Made by a program: the position numbers and the translations under genes
Shown here: positions 42,101-53,167 of the stretch, piece after piece
Numbering within the stretch: position 1 is the first letter of the stretch
How the letters are laid out: each line of letters opens with the position of its first letter
The notes under the pieces: generated by a model
Told to the model about the DNA's origin: nothing
Database searches by the model: none
Seen by the model: only the letters and a program-made list of their open reading frames with translations
Source: Streblospio benedicti
Taxonomy: Eukaryota; Annelida; Polychaeta; Spionida; Spionidae
Direction of reading: 5' to 3'
DNA: 64,000 bases
Assembly (NCBI GenBank): GCA_019095985.1
Contig: CM032665.1
Span: 44,454,353-44,518,352, forward strand

Positions 42101-42940
42101 ATTCATACAATTTATTTACAATGCGATTGTTAACTGGTATTGCCATTTTGCTTCAAAAAAATTCAGTTTATGGTTTGTTTTTTCTTTCCTTTAAAGATTG
42201 TTTACAGTCAAATTTTAAATAAAATTCTATAGAAAATGGTTTATTGAATCAATGGCTTATTCAGTTTTCCCAACAACAACACACGTAGGCAGCATGATAC
42301 ATGACAGAGCCACTGTTATCCCTCCTCCCCCCCCCACCCCCTTTACCACCACCATTACCTTTTTGTGACTCTAAGGAGTTTGTTACCTTTACATCAGAGG
42401 CTGATTATTATTACAGTCTTTATATTACCCATAATAAACTAACGCGTTGACAATGTGCATGATTAAGGCATTTATCGTGATATATTTAATACGCAATGTC
42501 ATTGACGAACTAGTAAGCCACTATGATATTGTTTAGTGGAAAACTTCTAGTAGGTCGCATATTATTGTTCTTGTATTTCTTTTAGTGCCACTACACATCA
42601 AAATACAATAAAACAAATATATCACATTTTTCTTTGTCTAAACTAAGAATTCAATTTCAAACATTTTCGAACTCAAAGGTTCCTTTTGAAATAACTTCTA
42701 AATCAAATACGGACACTTTTAAGTCTAGCAGGTCAAGGATCCCCTGTTGACCAACTTTCATGATGAAACTTGCAAAATATGTAATTTGAAAAAAAAGCAT
42801 TGACAAAAGATGACATTTTGACGTGTCCACCCATTAGCCATGAACTGCGGTGTAAATTATGTTAATATTCAAAATTTCACTAATTTTGTAGTAATAAACA
42901 AGATTTATATGCAAGTTGCTAAATGCAAAATGAGAACAAT
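39118..42940 (+). repeat. 1.24 kb unit in three tandem copies plus a fragment
   Basis: Units begin at about 39118, 40348 and 41590, with a fourth partial from 42844 to about 42940; period 1230-1255 bases. Each includes 'GGTGGAGCCACCATCCTGTG', a poly-C tract (about 39818-39842 in the first), 'CTAACGCGTTGA' and the ending 'GACGTGTCCACCCATTAGCC'. Copies differ mainly by single-base and homopolymer indels. Each keeps a 'TTTCAG' acceptor followed by an open frame rich in Cys and His (PPSCELRSSHHVYHKHHC in copy 3), with AATAAA soon after. That could be a 3' terminal exon of the PAN gene, but the frame differs between copies. Confidence 0.8.
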
Positions 42941-43497
42941 ATACTTCAAATTCACTTAATTTCCCCTTGTTCAATAAGATAGCAATGTCAGTACACAGAA
43001 GGGTAATTCCACATCTTAGAGCCAAAAACCTGAAAAACTAACAAAATTGATAAGCGTAGAATTCTGTCAAATAAAATATAGAATTCTATTGTGCAATTTG
43101 GTACAATAAAATGCATCTACAAACACATAAATGTAACACGTTCATTGAGTGCTCTATTGCTAATAGGCTATTTTAATATATGATTTATTACAGCGCGTTT
43201 TAAGGCCTCTTAATCTAAATACAATTGAAATCATTTTGTGGAACTTGCACTCAGAGCATATATGTATAGGCAGATCCAGGGGGCGCAGGGGGGAGCGCGC
43301 CGCCCTTTTCCCACCAAAATACTTCATTTTCATAGTTTTTTTCATGAAATCCCGTAAGTGCGCCCCCTATTTTTTCTTAAGTGCGCCCCCCCCCTTTCCC
43401 AAAAATGTGGATCTGCCTATGTATATGCCAAATTTCGTTTTATCGTCACTGTACTTTGCACAGCCTTATAAGCTATTTTATATTTAGTGTGAATTAT
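42941..43497. other. Spacer with one MITE
   Basis: Apart from the MITE at 43267-43417 I see nothing in it; the 3' UTR of the leftward C-type lectin gene should lie here. Confidence 0.4.
43267..43417. mobile_element. MITE, 'GGCAGATCCA' family, copy 1
   Basis: Ends TAGGCAGATCCAGGGGGCGC and GTGGATCTGCC are inverted repeats; flanking TATGTA on both sides is a possible target duplication. The interior has runs of GCGCCCCC. Related sequences: 58672-58740 (one end) and 63034-63172. Confidence 0.7.
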
Positions 43498-45396
43498 TTA
43501 GATTGACCGTTCGCAAATGATCGCTGCCAGGTAAGTGTGATAGTCACAAGTAGTATCAATCCAGATTTTTTCTCTGATCATTACTGCCGCACATAGTTGG
43601 CTGGGATCATCAGGCTCACCGCCCATCCAACTGGTGTAGCTGATGCCAGATCCAGACTCGTCTTGCCAGATTCCTGGAATTTCACCTGTGATCTCTCGGA
43701 TTCCCATTCGGATGTATCCTGACGGGACCAACTCTGAAGTGTGAAAATGAGATGATGTATCTTTATCCTTGTACTAACGTATATTTGATATGTTCATTTG
43801 TATCAAATCCTGTCTACAAATATAGTACAAAAGATTATGTGTGGTTTTTGTTTCTGTGATGCTAATGTGTATACTACAATAGAAAACCTACACCGCACTA
43901 TTTGGCGTCAAAACGATTCTAACTTCCACTCAATCCATTTTAAATAGTGTAACTCTCCGTGGAAAGAACAATCTCTACAAAAGGGTACAGGTCGTTGAAA
44001 ATTGGCTGTAAATCTAAATAGTACACAATCGAATACCTGGAAACATTTCAGCTAGATCCCTCAGAAAGTTGGCTTCTTCTTCAGAGTCAATGATCAGGAG
44101 TTTGGAGGTGTTGTCTTGCTGTCGGCAGTGCAGCTGGCAGTCGGCCTGGGCACACTGAAGGTTGATGAAGGAGTAGCAGGCAGCCGACGAGCACACTTCT
44201 CTCATTTCTACAACATCATGAGTATTTCTCAATTGTAACCAAAATCATATAATCAATAGCAAGCAAATGTAGATAAATGTAAATGTGGTTATCTATAGCC
44301 GGAATTCACTGTTATCGTGCTCTAGCGACTTTTCATATTGACACCAGGTCATTGGCATCCTTGTCATACTGTGTGTGTTTATATGGTGTGTTGTTACACA
44401 GGAATGGGCGCTGTTGGGTTGTTTGAGTACTTTTCGTACAGTTCAATGAACTTTAACACTAATGGTGATATTTTCTTAATTTTTGTGGGCCATGATTGTT
44501 TTTAAAACTTACATTTGCATTATCTTACAAATATGTCGACGTGTGATTTATTGAAATCCACGGTGTGAACTTCTTACCATTAAGTAACGTTCTATTGTAC
44601 AATGTCATATATTTACTGTAGTGTGTGGACTCTGGGTCGATAACTTCCTCTCCAGAGGACGTGTTCTCCAGGAGTTCACACACGACTCCAGAGGACGTGT
44701 TCCTGGTGTTTGCTGAGGAACATCTTTCCTTGTTCAAGCACAGCATAGCGCAGTGCCGCTCAGAGTGGACCAATCTCGACTCCAGTACTGTATCTGCCCT
44801 GAAATACAATATAGTGACCTCATACATGAGGGTCTAGATGGGGGGGGGGGTTCCTGATCCCACTTACCACTTAAATTTTAGCTCATTTCCCACTTCCCAC
44901 TTAATATTTTCATTTCCCACTAAAATGCGTACTTTTAATGAACATTTTGTTCACTTTTATGAAAAATAACATGATATTATAACGACCAATTTTAAATTGT
45001 TATACATCTACGTGCATGACCCCCACTCGCGCATTTTATTATAGTTTCCCACTAAAATCAAAATTTGTTCCCTCTTAATTTTGGTTATTTCCCCACTTCC
45101 CACTTAATTGTCCACATTACCACTAACCACTTAAATTTTTGCCAATTTCCCACATCTCACTTAATTCTAAGGCCATTTCCCACTAACCACTTAAAGGGCA
45201 TCGGCACCCTCATAACTAGTATTGCATTTCTTTATGCAGTCAGTGGATGAGCATATCGAAGAATGCAAATGCACAATCTATTACTGAGTAATTACTCAAT
45301 GCCACTCACGATGGTTAACGGGTGACTTCTACCTACCTCCTTGTCTGCGCGACGCCCACCATTGTTGATGCATATTGTAATCCATGGACGGTAGAA
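43498..45396 (-). CDS. Apple plus C-type lectin domain protein, 3' exons
   Basis: Minus-strand exons 44798-44578, 44207-44037 and 43733-43498 (TAA) join in phase. The first is a PAN/apple-type module (ADTVLESRLVHSERHCAMLC, then SSGVVCELLENTSSGEE) containing a short internal NTSSG duplication. The next two make a C-type lectin domain: CYSFINLQCAQADCQLHC, SEEEANFLRDLAEMFPE, then GIWQDESGSG, YTSWMGGEPDD, WIDTTC and IICE. The usual calcium motifs are altered: EPN is EPD and WND is WID, so classical calcium-dependent sugar binding is doubtful. An upstream exon 45396-45337 (60 bases, GTAGGT donor) fits the phase but its reading is uncertain. The signal peptide is not found nearby; a hydrophobic candidate exon is at 48836-49009. 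Extracellular recognition is the family expectation. Confidence 0.72.
44280..44440. repeat. Dispersed repeat fragment in a lectin-gene intron
   Basis: 'GTGCTCTAGCGACTTTTCAT' and 'ACACCAGGTCATTGGCA' recur near 29610 and 57790 respectively, linking this piece to the tail of the minus-strand SINE region. Confidence 0.5.
44856..45200. repeat. Degenerate TTTCCCACTTCCCACTTAA minisatellite in intron
   Basis: About fifteen imperfect copies of CCCACTTAA or CCCACTAAA words, spaced irregularly. On the transcribed (minus) strand this is a GTGGGAA-rich repeat with repeated G-triplets that could form quadruplexes. Confidence 0.7.
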
Positions 45397-47305
45397 CTAA
45401 AGAAAATTATGAAATGTGATACAAGTGTTGCCATAGTATAACTACGAGAATCCTTGGGGCATTGTTTAAGAGTGAACAATAGAAGAACCGTCCCAGGAGG
45501 TTTCATGTGAAGAAGTGACTGGAACCTCAACAGACCAGACGGGAAGCGTCCGTTCCCATGGCAGTGTGTGACGTCAAACTATCAGGGTACATGTCAATTA
45601 CACAGTGGAAATTCAATTACAATTACATGTTCCTTTTCTATATTGATGACAAATATTAAAATGGCTTTGTTGTTTGTTTCGGGTGCAATTACAATTAGAC
45701 TTGGAGACAATGAAAAATACGATAGAATTTCCAAATACAGTTACAATTACACAGCACAGGAACCATTGATTAATCACGATTGTAATCGACCCCAGGTCTG
45801 ACTACTTGGTAATAATGGTTTCTTGGTTTTGTATTGGTGGCAAACATGTTAGCGTGCATATTATCAGTCAGCTGTAATATAATACAAAGTGCATACAACT
45901 AAAATGCCGCCAAACAATGCATGGACCAACAAAGCTAATGTAGGTTTCCATTTTGTGACATAGTTTATATATTGGTCGTTCACATATTTTTCGGTATACA
46001 AGAAAAATTGTGTTTACTCATTTCTGAATCCTACCACAGCAATAATGTATAGTTATCCAGAATCTAGTATGTTTGTTCTTAGTCTGTCACTTTTTAAACA
46101 CACAGCAAGAAATGAGTTGTTTAAAATGTGCGTACATTAGTAACATCCCCAGTTTTGTCAGTCGGGTGGTGTTAGTGTTAGTGTCCAGTGTGGAGAAAAA
46201 GGCCATTCAAAGCCGTATTTGCCCTTCAATAACAGCCATTATGATATTAGCATTGAGCAGCCTGTGTCAGTAACACACCTCTTGCTTGTGCCCTCAAAAT
46301 GCAAAATTACAATTCATGTAATAACGCTCTGCGGCTGTAATATGCCAAATACATCATCACATGTCCTGAATAGACCATGATCTATTATTCTTAATGCTTT
46401 TAACAGAATCATTGCGTCGCTTCAGCAGTTGTAACTACATATGTATGCATGTATCTATGTATGTATGTATGTATGTTTGTCTCCGGATAAGCTAGAGATT
46501 TTGTATGTATGTATGACCATGTATGCCCTATTTATGTTCAAACTTTATGTACAATTATTTGATATGATGCAATGTATGTATGTAAATGATTTGATTTTGG
46601 CCACTTTTCCAATTAAAGTGTCCTTTCCATACCATTGTGGGTCCATTTTCAACATTTTCTGCAATAGTTTTGTTGATGCTTGTGTGAAAGGAGGATTTCT
46701 TGCTTTGCTTCTGTCCGTGCGTGCGGCAACCGTTCCAAAATAAACAGGCTGATAACTCAAAGACTACTTGAGCTATTGATTTGCAAATTGAATATGTCTT
46801 GTTTGAGGAAAAAGGTACCTCTCAAAAAATTTATTTGTACTTTGGCCTACTTTTGACGAACTTACGAGCATTACGTAATAAACCTTGTTAACACTCTACA
46901 GGCAGAAGTATTTGACATATGGTCACTAACCTTCAAATTTAGCTTTGTTGTACTACTCTCCAGAGCTGATTAGATTTTGCTGTACTTTGGCCTACTTTTG
47001 ACAAAGTTACGATGTGTTTTTAAAAACAAATTATTACGTAATTGTGTTTATCTGTCTCCTGGGAACAGTTTATGACTTATCATCACCAAAACTTGACATT
47101 TGGTATGTCCATATATCTCCTCAAGTGATTTGATATTTTACTTTTACTTTTTGATTTTTTAACATCAAGTAAAAACTATTGTTACCACTGCACTGGGATA
47201 AGTATTTTTTTTATGGTCATTAAACTTTACAGTTAAGTTCACTATACTAGTCTCCACAGTTGAATTGATGTTGGTGTAATTTGGCCTACTTTTACGAACT
47301 TATGA
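45397..47305. other. Probable intron or intergenic sequence with repeats
   Basis: 45590-45800 has several ATTACAATTAC words and ends GTAATCGACCCCAGG, the look of a dispersed DNA element. 46441-46475 is (ATGT)n. 46740-47305 contains three decayed copies of 'TACTTTGGCCTACTTTTGAC' (46841, 46981, 47278), another repeat family. No exon seen. Confidence 0.4.
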
Positions 47306-47405
47306 NNNNNNNNNNNNNNNNNNNNNNNNNNNNNNNNNNNNNNNNNNNNNNNNNNNNNNNNNNNNNNNNNNNNNNNNNNNNNNNNNNNNNNNNNNNNNNN
47401 NNNNN
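47306..47405. other. Assembly gap, 100 N
   Basis: Exactly 100 N, the conventional size for a gap of unknown length. Confidence 0.99.
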
Positions 47406-47642
47406 GATAACATTATCAAATAGTAGGCATTCACAGGGTCGCACACCGGTCATTATAATCCACAAGAATACCATCAAGCAAGATTGGCTTTTTCCAAGTC
47501 GATTCGTATTTGTTGTTGTGTTAATGTGTGTTTTGACATATTACATCGGATGGGTTGTGTGAAGATTAATCATAAACTTGTACTTTCTGCATAATTGACC
47601 ATTCTTTCTTCACTTGGATATGGGATGTAGTTGCCCGCCTTA

Positions 47643-48471
47643 AGCAAGGGGCACATTTGACCTTGCGGGCGTGTTCGCCGCAAGTTCGGAATGGCCGTCT
47701 TATAACTGACCATGTGCACTAACTATTCAAAAATATTTAGATAAAATAATTGGTTTGACACCTATTGGGTATAAGCTTAATTTTTTACCATATTTGTAAT
47801 CAGTAAATAATCGGAACCACGCCTACTTTTTAGTTAATATCAACTTCCGGCAGCACCGGCTTGTTCGGATCGAATTTTTTGCTGATTTTGTATTGATTTT
47901 GTGGTCTGAGACCTTTACATGACGTGCCTGGTTTAGTTTGGTTCGTTACTACACATCACATTGGCGTGTTGAGATCTGCGGTGTCTACGGAGTTTTTTTT
48001 TAGATGCATTGACAAAAGTACAGTTGTGGGCACATCAGCACGGGCTCCGTGCGTTATGAGTGCGTCGGCACAGTGAATGATTTTATTGAGTTGGTCGTGC
48101 AATCAACTTGCATATAACTAGTAAACGTGCGATGTACTCGCGTATAACTTACGTCCTACGCACCGGGTGATTACAAAAGTACGGGATCCGCAAGTTCATG
48201 GTGCAGGGAACGCACGGTCCCAGTAGGCCTACTGTGTCTGTGCCTACAACGTGCGGGTAAATCATCTGCGTTTAACGTAAGGTCTCCGCACTGCCTCCTT
48301 ACGGTCAGGCCATGACGTAGGGTGGCCGTAGAAGAAGTTCGGCAAGCCAAACTTCTTCTACGGCCACCGTACGTTTGCCGCACTGCGCACTCACGGGTCG
48401 TTACGATTTCTATGCGTTTTTGGTCGTAGACTGGCTGTCGACCCACCGTGCGGTGGAATTTGCCCCTCGCT
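47643..48471. mobile_element. Harbinger-like MITE, third copy (opposite orientation)
   Basis: Ends AGCAAGGGGCACATTTGACC and GGAATTTGCCCCTCGCT, flanked by TTA on both sides (47640-47642, 48472-48474). It is the reverse orientation of the copies at 21 kb. A segment from about 47683 to 47962 is foreign, including a 175-base unit also found at 50402-50578. Confidence 0.75.
47692..47868 (+). repeat. 175-base interspersed repeat, copy 1
   Basis: Begins ATGGCCGTCTTATAACTGAC and ends CGGCAGCACCGGCTTGTTC; about 95% like 50402-50578. It lies inside the Harbinger-like MITE, so it inserted later. Type unknown. Confidence 0.7.
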
Positions 48472-48474
48472 TTA

Positions 48475-48835
48475 GTGTACTCGGCTTTGTCCCATTTTCA
48501 TTGTGCTGTTCAGCATGGCTAGTCTATGGCTGACACAGGATGATCAATGCTTTTATGGATGATAATGGCCGGTTTCGGACAGTGATTTGTATAATACCCT
48601 AAGCTCCGCTAGAATAAACCATGTAGAATCGCACCTTTGACTATACCGATGAATACACACCAATCTCATAGATAATCATTTCAACTTTTATTCTGTTAAT
48701 GTTGCTGCATATAAAATAAAGGGCTTCTTATACTAAAAATAATGCAAAATGCGTACTCAAAATGCACTAATTAGTAAGTTGGAAACTTATTTTAATGGGG
48801 AGCAACATACAGGGTCTATACTAAAAACGGCCTAC
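48475..48835. other. Spacer
   Basis: No feature seen. Confidence 0.4.
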
Positions 48836-49009
48836 CTGCTTATTCAAGACTGAGGTGCGCGATGGTTTGACTCCCCGGCAGGCGGTTCCGTTTCTGGGTG
48901 GGTCACCGTTTCCTTGATCCAATGGAGGCAACGATCTGAGAGTGCGTGCTTCATACGTCAGTCCCAGCAGACAGGCTACTGTGACTAAGTACACACAGCA
49001 CACGGAAGT
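48836..49009 (-). CDS. Candidate 5' exon with hydrophobic N-terminus
   Basis: Minus-strand frame, open from just inside a possible acceptor (ggacagtag at about 49015-49010) to a CAG|GTAGGC donor at 48836. It reads VCCVYLVTVACLLGLTYEAR then a polar, Pro-rich linker with an N-glycosylation site (NGT) and ends SVLNKQ. The hydrophobic core suggests a signal peptide or anchor, but there is no ATG in the exon and its phase does not directly fit exon 45396-45337. It could belong to the apple/C-type lectin gene with a missing exon (the 100-N gap lies between). Confidence 0.35.
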
Positions 49010-50401
49010 CTACTGTCCAGTGTGTTATCACTTATATTTAGTAACCCTATGTATTTGAACATGTGTGTATTGTCAATAACGTATGTATTACGCAAGTGGC
49101 AGTCAGTCGCATATCCTGTTGAATCGTCTTTCCTTATCACTGTGGGGTTTTTTTAGAAACAGCAGTAATCATAACGTCCTCTTTCAGTGAAACAGGCGAA
49201 TTTAACCAGTCTTTTTTCACATTGTCATTTCCATCACACACAAAATAGGCAATTCACCCACACCATAAGTGCAATTGATGGCAATCAAGTGGTTATCAAG
49301 TGTCTCTTGATCAGTGGCTCAGAGTACTACACATACAAAGTTTTTTTTTATCCATTATACACTTTGCTACGGTGAGCTCAAATTAATAAAAGATTCACGT
49401 ACACCGATTTGACAGCAAGACATTGAGGATCGTGGAACAGTGTTGTGACTGTATTTTGAACTTTGTTGTATTCCATGTTAGCAATTGTGATACTTGAATG
49501 AATAACATGTTTTGTTTATTAGATGATTGTACAAAGTATTGGACAAAAGGTTGGCTTTAAAATAAATGTACTTTGAATAAAAATGATTTCTTTTTTAAAT
49601 TAAACTTTGTTTTAATAAAACTTTACATTTTAAAACTCGTTGTACTTTGAATAAAACATCCTTTACGATCGGAAATAATTTAGAAATTAAATGTTTGTTC
49701 GATGTAACTTTGTTTAGAATGCTTTTATATGTGCTATACGAATGCTAAAGAGGCACGGTGCGTATGCAAAGCAGGTGCCGATTTGTCTGCTTAGTATCTG
49801 CTTTGGGTAAAAAAATATTGGTGGGACATAGCCTTTAGGTGATCTACTTTATTTTGCACACTTTAGTTTGTCTGTAAAGTCACAAACGCACGTGGTCAAA
49901 TGTAAACTAACACACATGGATGGTGTTGATAAGTTGGCACACAGTTGTAAATAAATGCACGTGGTCAAACACAAACACTCCTAAACGGGAACTTAGAATC
50001 TAAACAAAAACATATGGTCAAATGTAAACAAATGCCCGTGGCCACACACAGACGCACCTAAATTGGGACTTACAGTCCGGTCTCTAGTTGTCCATGCCAC
50101 GTGGTTTTGTTTACATTAGGAGTTCGTGCATTTGTGTGCCTGGGTTTCTTTATAAGGTCTCAGACCACTAAACAAATGCTCAATTGTAAGATCTAGTAAC
50201 AATGTAATAACCAGCCCCCTCTACCCTGCTTAGCTTTAAGTGTTGGCCAATAATCTCATTTTTCTACAACAGAGTATTTCATTTCCAGTTGCTGAGGAGA
50301 AAATTCATATGGGCATAACCACCTTCCCAGAGCTCTGGCAGCCATAGATGAGACCTACCCCTTGAAATCCTCTGTAGTCTAGCACTATTCTATTTGATAC
50401 A
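49004..50401. other. Intergenic with a degenerate tandem repeat
   Basis: 49885-50060 contains about four decayed copies of 'AAATGCACGTGGTCAAATG' at 25-70 base spacing. No gene seen. Confidence 0.4.
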
Positions 50402-50578
50402 TGGCCGTCTTATAACTGACCATGTGCACTAACTATTCAAAAATATTTAAATAAAATAACTGGTTTGACACCTTTTTGGTATAAGCTTAATTTTTTACCA
50501 TATCTATAATCAGTAAATAGTCGGAACCACGCCTACTTTTTAGTTAATAGCAACTTGCGGCAGTACCGGCGTGTTCCT
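50402..50578 (+). repeat. 175-base interspersed repeat, copy 2
   Basis: Near-identical to 47692-47868 and in the same orientation. Confidence 0.7.
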
Positions 50579-52099
50579 AGACCCCCCAAAAAAGGTCAAC
50601 TTAAGTCATTGACAACTGTTACAACTAGTTATGGTCCTCATGTTCCACATTCTAAACATACAATTACTTTAGTCAGCTTCAAAGAATGAAGCTGAGCATT
50701 AGTTGTCGCTGACTGAAACACCGCACATCCCTTTAGCCCGCGGAGTACAAACAATTAAAACAAAAACATCCATTGGATCATTGCTTTTTCATTATGTATA
50801 CTGTCAGCAACAATACGTTTTCAATTCCCAAATCATGAAATAAACAGATTGCTATGAACTAAACAAATATTTATCAAACTGTATGGAACAATCTATTTAT
50901 TTTTGCTGTTGATGGTTCGTAATGAAATATTAGATATAATTTGTTATTTTCTCTGTAAACAGCATGTGTGGATAATTTATTACAACTTATTTAATGTTTG
51001 CATTGAATATCTATAATTAGATAACTGATATCCAACATTATAAGTTGATCAGTAAGCCACCATACTGGCAAACTGCATATATGTCCCCTAGTGTAAACTT
51101 TACACTGTAAAGCGTTGATGCAATTTATCATGCACTTAAAACAATTAGCTTTGGTGTTGCGTGTACAAATTTTTATTCGATGTTCAATATTGTAGCGGCT
51201 TCTTGAAAATTGTCTGTTTTTGTAAAAGAAATTATAAAAAAACATTGAAGTTTATCATCTATAGATTTCTGGAAAACTTCTTTTTTCAAGTTGTGTAGCT
51301 CTTGTTCAAATTCTCTAAAAATATGATTGTGTCAAAGAATTGGTATTTGCAGTCTATCCGAGTTACCTTATCTGTTATTCTTTATTAATTCCTTGCTTAT
51401 ACAGGCTGAAAATATTTGCTGTAGAATAAATAAGAACGAAATTTACAAAATGTTGGTACTTCTTCCCAGCACAATCTTGTTTGTATTGTCTTTGATTTAA
51501 ATTTTGATAAACATTCCTGTTGACTTCCTTTAAGTATATATGGTATCACGTATTGAACAACATGCACGATGTATTATTTGGGCAACATGTAATTTTTGAC
51601 CCTGGTGTCACACTGGAGAGCCATTTTTTTTTATATTTTCACACATTACATTATAACGAAAGATGTGTCAGAATAGTATACATATTTTTCTTTTCTTTTC
51701 CATGATATACAGTGATATATATGTATTGATCGAGTTATTGATAGGAAATTCATTCTTTGCTGTAATAAGACTAGTGTAAAATTAGAATCTTTTGTGGCTT
51801 TGAGTTATAAACTATTTAATTTCATGGTTTGTAAAACGTTGTCAAGTTATCTTATTTTAAGATATCAAAGCTAAAATATAGACAAGATGCCCATATCAAA
51901 TGGTACCGATTATTTCTGGATTTACAGTACTTTTTCATGCCAATAGTTTCATGTCTTAATATTAGAAAATTTTGATGATGAGCTTACATGGGGTTGGCTT
52001 TTACATGAATGGTCTAAATTTTGAAGTGTTTCAAATTTTGGGGTTGTCCGATACCAGGTGGTGGGCCATTGTACACTTTGACTAGGCGTGTTCAATTCA
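50579..52099. other. AT-rich intergenic stretch
   Basis: Nothing recognised. Confidence 0.4.
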
Positions 52100-52318
52100 A
52101 CAAAGAAAAAAATCCAAACCCTTCAAAACAAAATTATGAGATTCATTTTAAATTTAGACAATAGAGCCTACATTGGTTTTGCAGAATTCAGAGATAGGGT
52201 GGCTTCCAGTTGATATGAGAGTTATTCATTTATATGCGATACTGTATTATATTATAATCTTTTTTATGTATTTTTATTGTACATGTTTTCCTAAATAAAT
52301 CTTATCTTATCTTATCTT
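52100..52318 (+). mobile_element. LINE 3' end fragment
   Basis: KKIQTLQNKIMRFILNLDNR and AYIGFAEFRD, then after a frame change GWLPVDMRVIHLYAILYYI, is the C-terminal region of a LINE reverse transcriptase. It runs, apparently across an internal deletion, into a short 3' end with the tail (TCTTA)n at 52299-52318. Heavily truncated. Confidence 0.7.
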
Positions 52319-52763
52319 TTTGTGTTATCTTCATTGACTTCTATTCATGTATATAATAAACAATTACAAAATAAACATTAATTTCTTTATATTTATTATA
52401 ATCATATCCAAGCGTACAATCAAACACAGTGCCTGAAGTAATGAACACAACCTAAAGAAATGTTAGTTGATTTCAGGAAAAAGAGCTCTGTAAAACAATC
52501 CTCTACAAATTAACAATAAAACTATAAAAATAGTGTGAACTTTCAGGTCAGAAAATAATCGTCCACATGCACATTTGTAACATGATTTGTGCATTTACTT
52601 TAACAAATATAGAATATTTATGATTACTGTTGTCCAGTATCCATTTACTTACATATTGGCAAACCAAAATTACTCAATTAAATATGGTCTTTAATGATTT
52701 AAAGCTTATAGTTTATTAAGTGAATAATATAATGGTTATTGATTCATTATTTAGACGCCCTCT

Positions 52764-53050
52764 ATTCATTTTCTTCCATGATGTACGTTGCACTGTTCTT
52801 CATTCAAGACTCCGTTACAAGCTGGAGGTGCAACTAGGCCGTCGACCAGATAACCTACAATTTTAGAAAGGCATACTACAATTAACCAGATCAAAACTGC
52901 TCAGAGAGCACAGTGTCACTTGAACAGCGTTGACTGATGGGCAATAAAGAAGTTTATTTTAATAGTGTTTAAAAAGCGCCGACCATCCAAAGTTTCCAAA
53001 GTCAAACACAGACTTACAGACCCAGACCCACCTACACACATACACACCTA

Positions 53051-53104
<54 letters not shown>

Positions 53105-53111
53105 CACACAC

Positions 53112-53167
<56 letters not shown>

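Noticed and set aside
47281-47562. Frames crossing the N gap
   Set aside because: Unknown sequence cannot be translated; same for 63460-63817.
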